NCBI GenBank assembly: GCA_034430835.1
Contig: DAOUDX010000174.1
Location: 1-12,612 of the forward strand
DNA: 12,612 nt
Origin: JAFGED01 sp034430835
Lineage (GTDB): Bacteria > Chloroflexota > Anaerolineae > B4-G1
Direction: 5' to 3'
Each line of letters begins with the position of its first letter. Position 1 is the first letter of the stretch. Shown here in pieces: positions 11,441 through 12,612 of this stretch. The position numbers were made by a program, and so were the translations under genes. The notes below the pieces were generated by a model. That model made no database searches and was not told the DNA's origin. It worked only from the letters and a program-made list of their open reading frames with translations.

Positions 11441-12345
11441 CTGAATCCGTGCAGAGGCAGCGAGACAGAGTGAACCATCTTCTTGCTCCACCAGATGCGG
11501 ATACCCATGACTTGCTTCGCCGTGTCCGGGACCAAATGGATGTCGACGTCTTCATAGAGCTCTACGTTGGGGACCTCGATGGTATGATTAAACAGGGAGA
11601 TGCGCCGGTAGCCATCGACGACCCGAGTTTCTCGCAGGCAAAAAACATCCTGCGGGGACGTGTAAGGTTCGGGTAGGGAAAAAGGTCGAAACAGGCTGTT
11701 CCCGGCTTTTCTGGCCTTTTCAAAACGAATACTGGGAATCTCTCCGGTGGTGGAGTGGACCTGACGATTGTTGTAGCGATCCACTTCCTCTCGCAGGACA
11801 GAGCGCACTTCTTCGAAAGTGGAGATATTCTCCAAGGCACAAGTGCGGACGATGCGATCTTGCATCCAACGGTAAGGTCGTTCGACTTTTCCTTTAGCTT
11901 GGGGAGATAGAGCGTAGGTCACATCCACACCCAAGGTGTGCATCATCTTTGACCATTGAGTGTCAACGTCGTCAGTTTCTAGAACATGCTTGCGCCAAAC
12001 ACTATCCCTGCCCTGGACGAAGCGGAACACGCGCAAGGAGTCAACATAATAGCGAAACGGGATGCCGTAAGCCTGCATGAGGGCCTGAGCGGCCTGAATA
12101 TGAGCCCAGGTGGTCTCTTGTGGGAAGAAATCGGCGAACAGTAGCTTGCGGCTGAAGTCATCAATGGAGGTGATCAAGGCCCATTTCTCTTGGGCAAAAG
12201 GGGACCAGAGGTGCAGAGAAGAATCGTGTTGCACCAGGGCACCAATGGAAGCAGTAAGCACCTCGCGGTCGTGGACCCTGCGCTCCTTGCTGGGCTTGTA
12301 GCAGTCCAATTGCTTGGCACGCTCAATGATCGTGGTCACGGACAC
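11428..12345 (-). CDS. Transposase with integrase catalytic core, N-terminally truncated
   Basis: 305 residues from GTG at 12345; homologous coding continues upstream in frame to 12396 (SYNYSALQDRLKKQGYK) before a TAA. The integrase (rve-type) core shows the first Asp region near LVQHDSSLHLWSPF (38-51), ITSIDDFSRKLLFADFFPQE (58-77), a second Asp in YYVDSLRVFRF, and the Glu in LSPQAKGKVERPYRWMQDR. The C-terminal part (FCLRETRVVDGYRRISLFNH) is the beta-rich end seen in IS481/ISNCY-like transposases. An N-terminal helix-turn-helix region would be expected before YNYSALQDRL, so roughly the first 100 or more residues appear lost. The element is therefore probably immobile unless complemented. No ribosome-binding site precedes the GTG, so expression is doubtful. 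Confidence 0.8.
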   Translation of the reverse strand: MSVTTIIERAKQLDCYKPSKERRVHDREVLTASIGALVQHDSSLHLWSPFAQEKWALITSIDDFSRKLLFADFFPQETTWAHIQAAQALMQAYGIPFRYYVDSLRVFRFVQGRDSVWRKHVLETDDVDTQWSKMMHTLGVDVTYALSPQAKGKVERPYRWMQDRIVRTCALENISTFEEVRSVLREEVDRYNNRQVHSTTGEIPSIRFEKARKAGNSLFRPFSLPEPYTSPQDVFCLRETRVVDGYRRISLFNHTIEVPNVELYEDVDIHLVPDTAKQVMGIRIWWSKKMVHSVSLPLHGFRVHF

Positions 12346-12417
12346 CTTGTAGCCTTGCTTCTTGAGGCGATCCTGTAAAGCAGAGTAGTTGTAACTTTAG
12401 TTTCCGGTAAATAGAGC

Positions 12418-12480
12418 GACAATTGGGCAAATCTGTGGCTATTTTGGGCACCCTATTTCGCCAGGAGATAACCAATTGTC
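12418..12480. repeat. Inverted repeat near the second element's gene start
   Basis: Perfect 9-base inverted copies GACAATTGG (12418-12426) and CCAATTGTC (12472-12480), with 45 bases between them. The right arm covers the proposed TTG start of the second transposase, so the hairpin could hide its initiation site. Alternatively it could be a subterminal repeat of that element. Confidence 0.5.
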
Positions 12481-12612
12481 ATCACTTTCTACAATCGCTA
12501 TCACTCAGACGATGGACATCCTGTGCGCAATCACACAGGATTTGCCCATCGGGACCAACTTGGCACTTTTACACTTTCTGTGGATGCAAATCAGCGGTGC
12601 TCTACTGCCCAG
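12476..12612 (+). CDS. Probable transposase of a second insertion element, N-terminal part
   Basis: A plus-strand frame open to the window edge. From TTG at 12476, with AGGAG about 8 bases upstream, it reads LSSLSTIAITQTMDILCAIT, then QDLPIGTNLALLHFLWMQIS and GALLP. An alternative in-frame ATG is at 12512. The segment DLPIGTNLALLHFLWM followed by SGALLP recalls the N-terminus of large transposases found in Chloroflexota genomes, but I identify it from memory of similar sequences only. Together with its position exactly where the first IS is broken, this supports a second mobile element inserted into the first. The 3' part lies outside the window. Confidence 0.45.
   Translation, partial: MSSLSTIAITQTMDILCAITQDLPIGTNLALLHFLWMQISGALLP

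Larger units (their letters stand above)
11391..12399 (-). mobile_element. Truncated insertion sequence with DDE/integrase-core transposase
   Basis: The element consists of a transposase gene with its 3' terminal region at about 11391-11440, which has two copies of aaaagtgaact (11407-11417 and 11430-11440) and an inverted repeat agttca/tgaact (11425-11430 and 11435-11440). These look like transposase-binding sites, and the stop codon lies inside them. The other end is cut near 12397 by unrelated sequence. Exact ends and target duplications cannot be placed. Confidence 0.6.

Overview
The window looks like a chromosomal segment of a GC-rich bacterium, most likely a Chloroflexota (Anaerolineae-type) genome. 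This is inferred from three things: stacked MNT/HEPN nucleotidyltransferase pairs, a bifunctional phosphoglucose/phosphomannose isomerase, and the CTTCGACAAG-type dispersed repeat. No taxonomic search was possible. The window has two halves.

Left part, about 1-4572, all on the minus strand: a dense toxin-antitoxin (TA) island. In transcription order (high to low coordinate) it holds: a HEPN gene overlapping a minimal nucleotidyltransferase (MNT) gene with a one-base frameshift; a C-terminal scrap of a nucleotide-sugar dehydrogenase; a coupled four-gene chain MNT-HepT-MNT-HepT whose members overlap by 4, 1 and 4 bases; an unidentified relic; a second HEPN-MNT pair with a damaged antitoxin tail; an N-terminal scrap of a DUF5615 PIN-like toxin; a decayed UDP-GlcNAc 2-epimerase (wecB-like) C-terminus split by a 35-base repeat insertion; and a HicB-like/HicA-like pair running off the window. 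The two enzyme relics belong to adjacent steps of UDP-N-acetylmannosaminuronate synthesis. I infer that the island settled in, and eroded, an exopolysaccharide locus. Three of the four MNT antitoxin genes are damaged (a nonsense codon and two frameshifts), while all four HEPN/HepT frames remain open.

Middle, 4646-7705, minus strand: a Wzz/BY-kinase exopolysaccharide chain-length regulator behind a strong promoter with a leader of about 248 nt, then a bifunctional phosphoglucose/phosphomannose isomerase with its own promoter. Both fit sugar-nucleotide supply and polysaccharide export.

Right part, 7829-11367: tRNA-Leu(UAG) with its own promoter, then trigger factor (TTG start) overlapping clpP by one base and closed by a strong terminator. 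Convergent to these lie a bicupin gene, apparently read from a leaderless mRNA, and a metallo-beta-lactamase-fold hydrolase two bases behind it.

Right edge, 11391-12612: an IS remnant with a DDE integrase-type transposase that has lost its N-terminus. It abuts the start of a second, oppositely oriented probable transposase that runs off the window, which suggests nested insertion elements.
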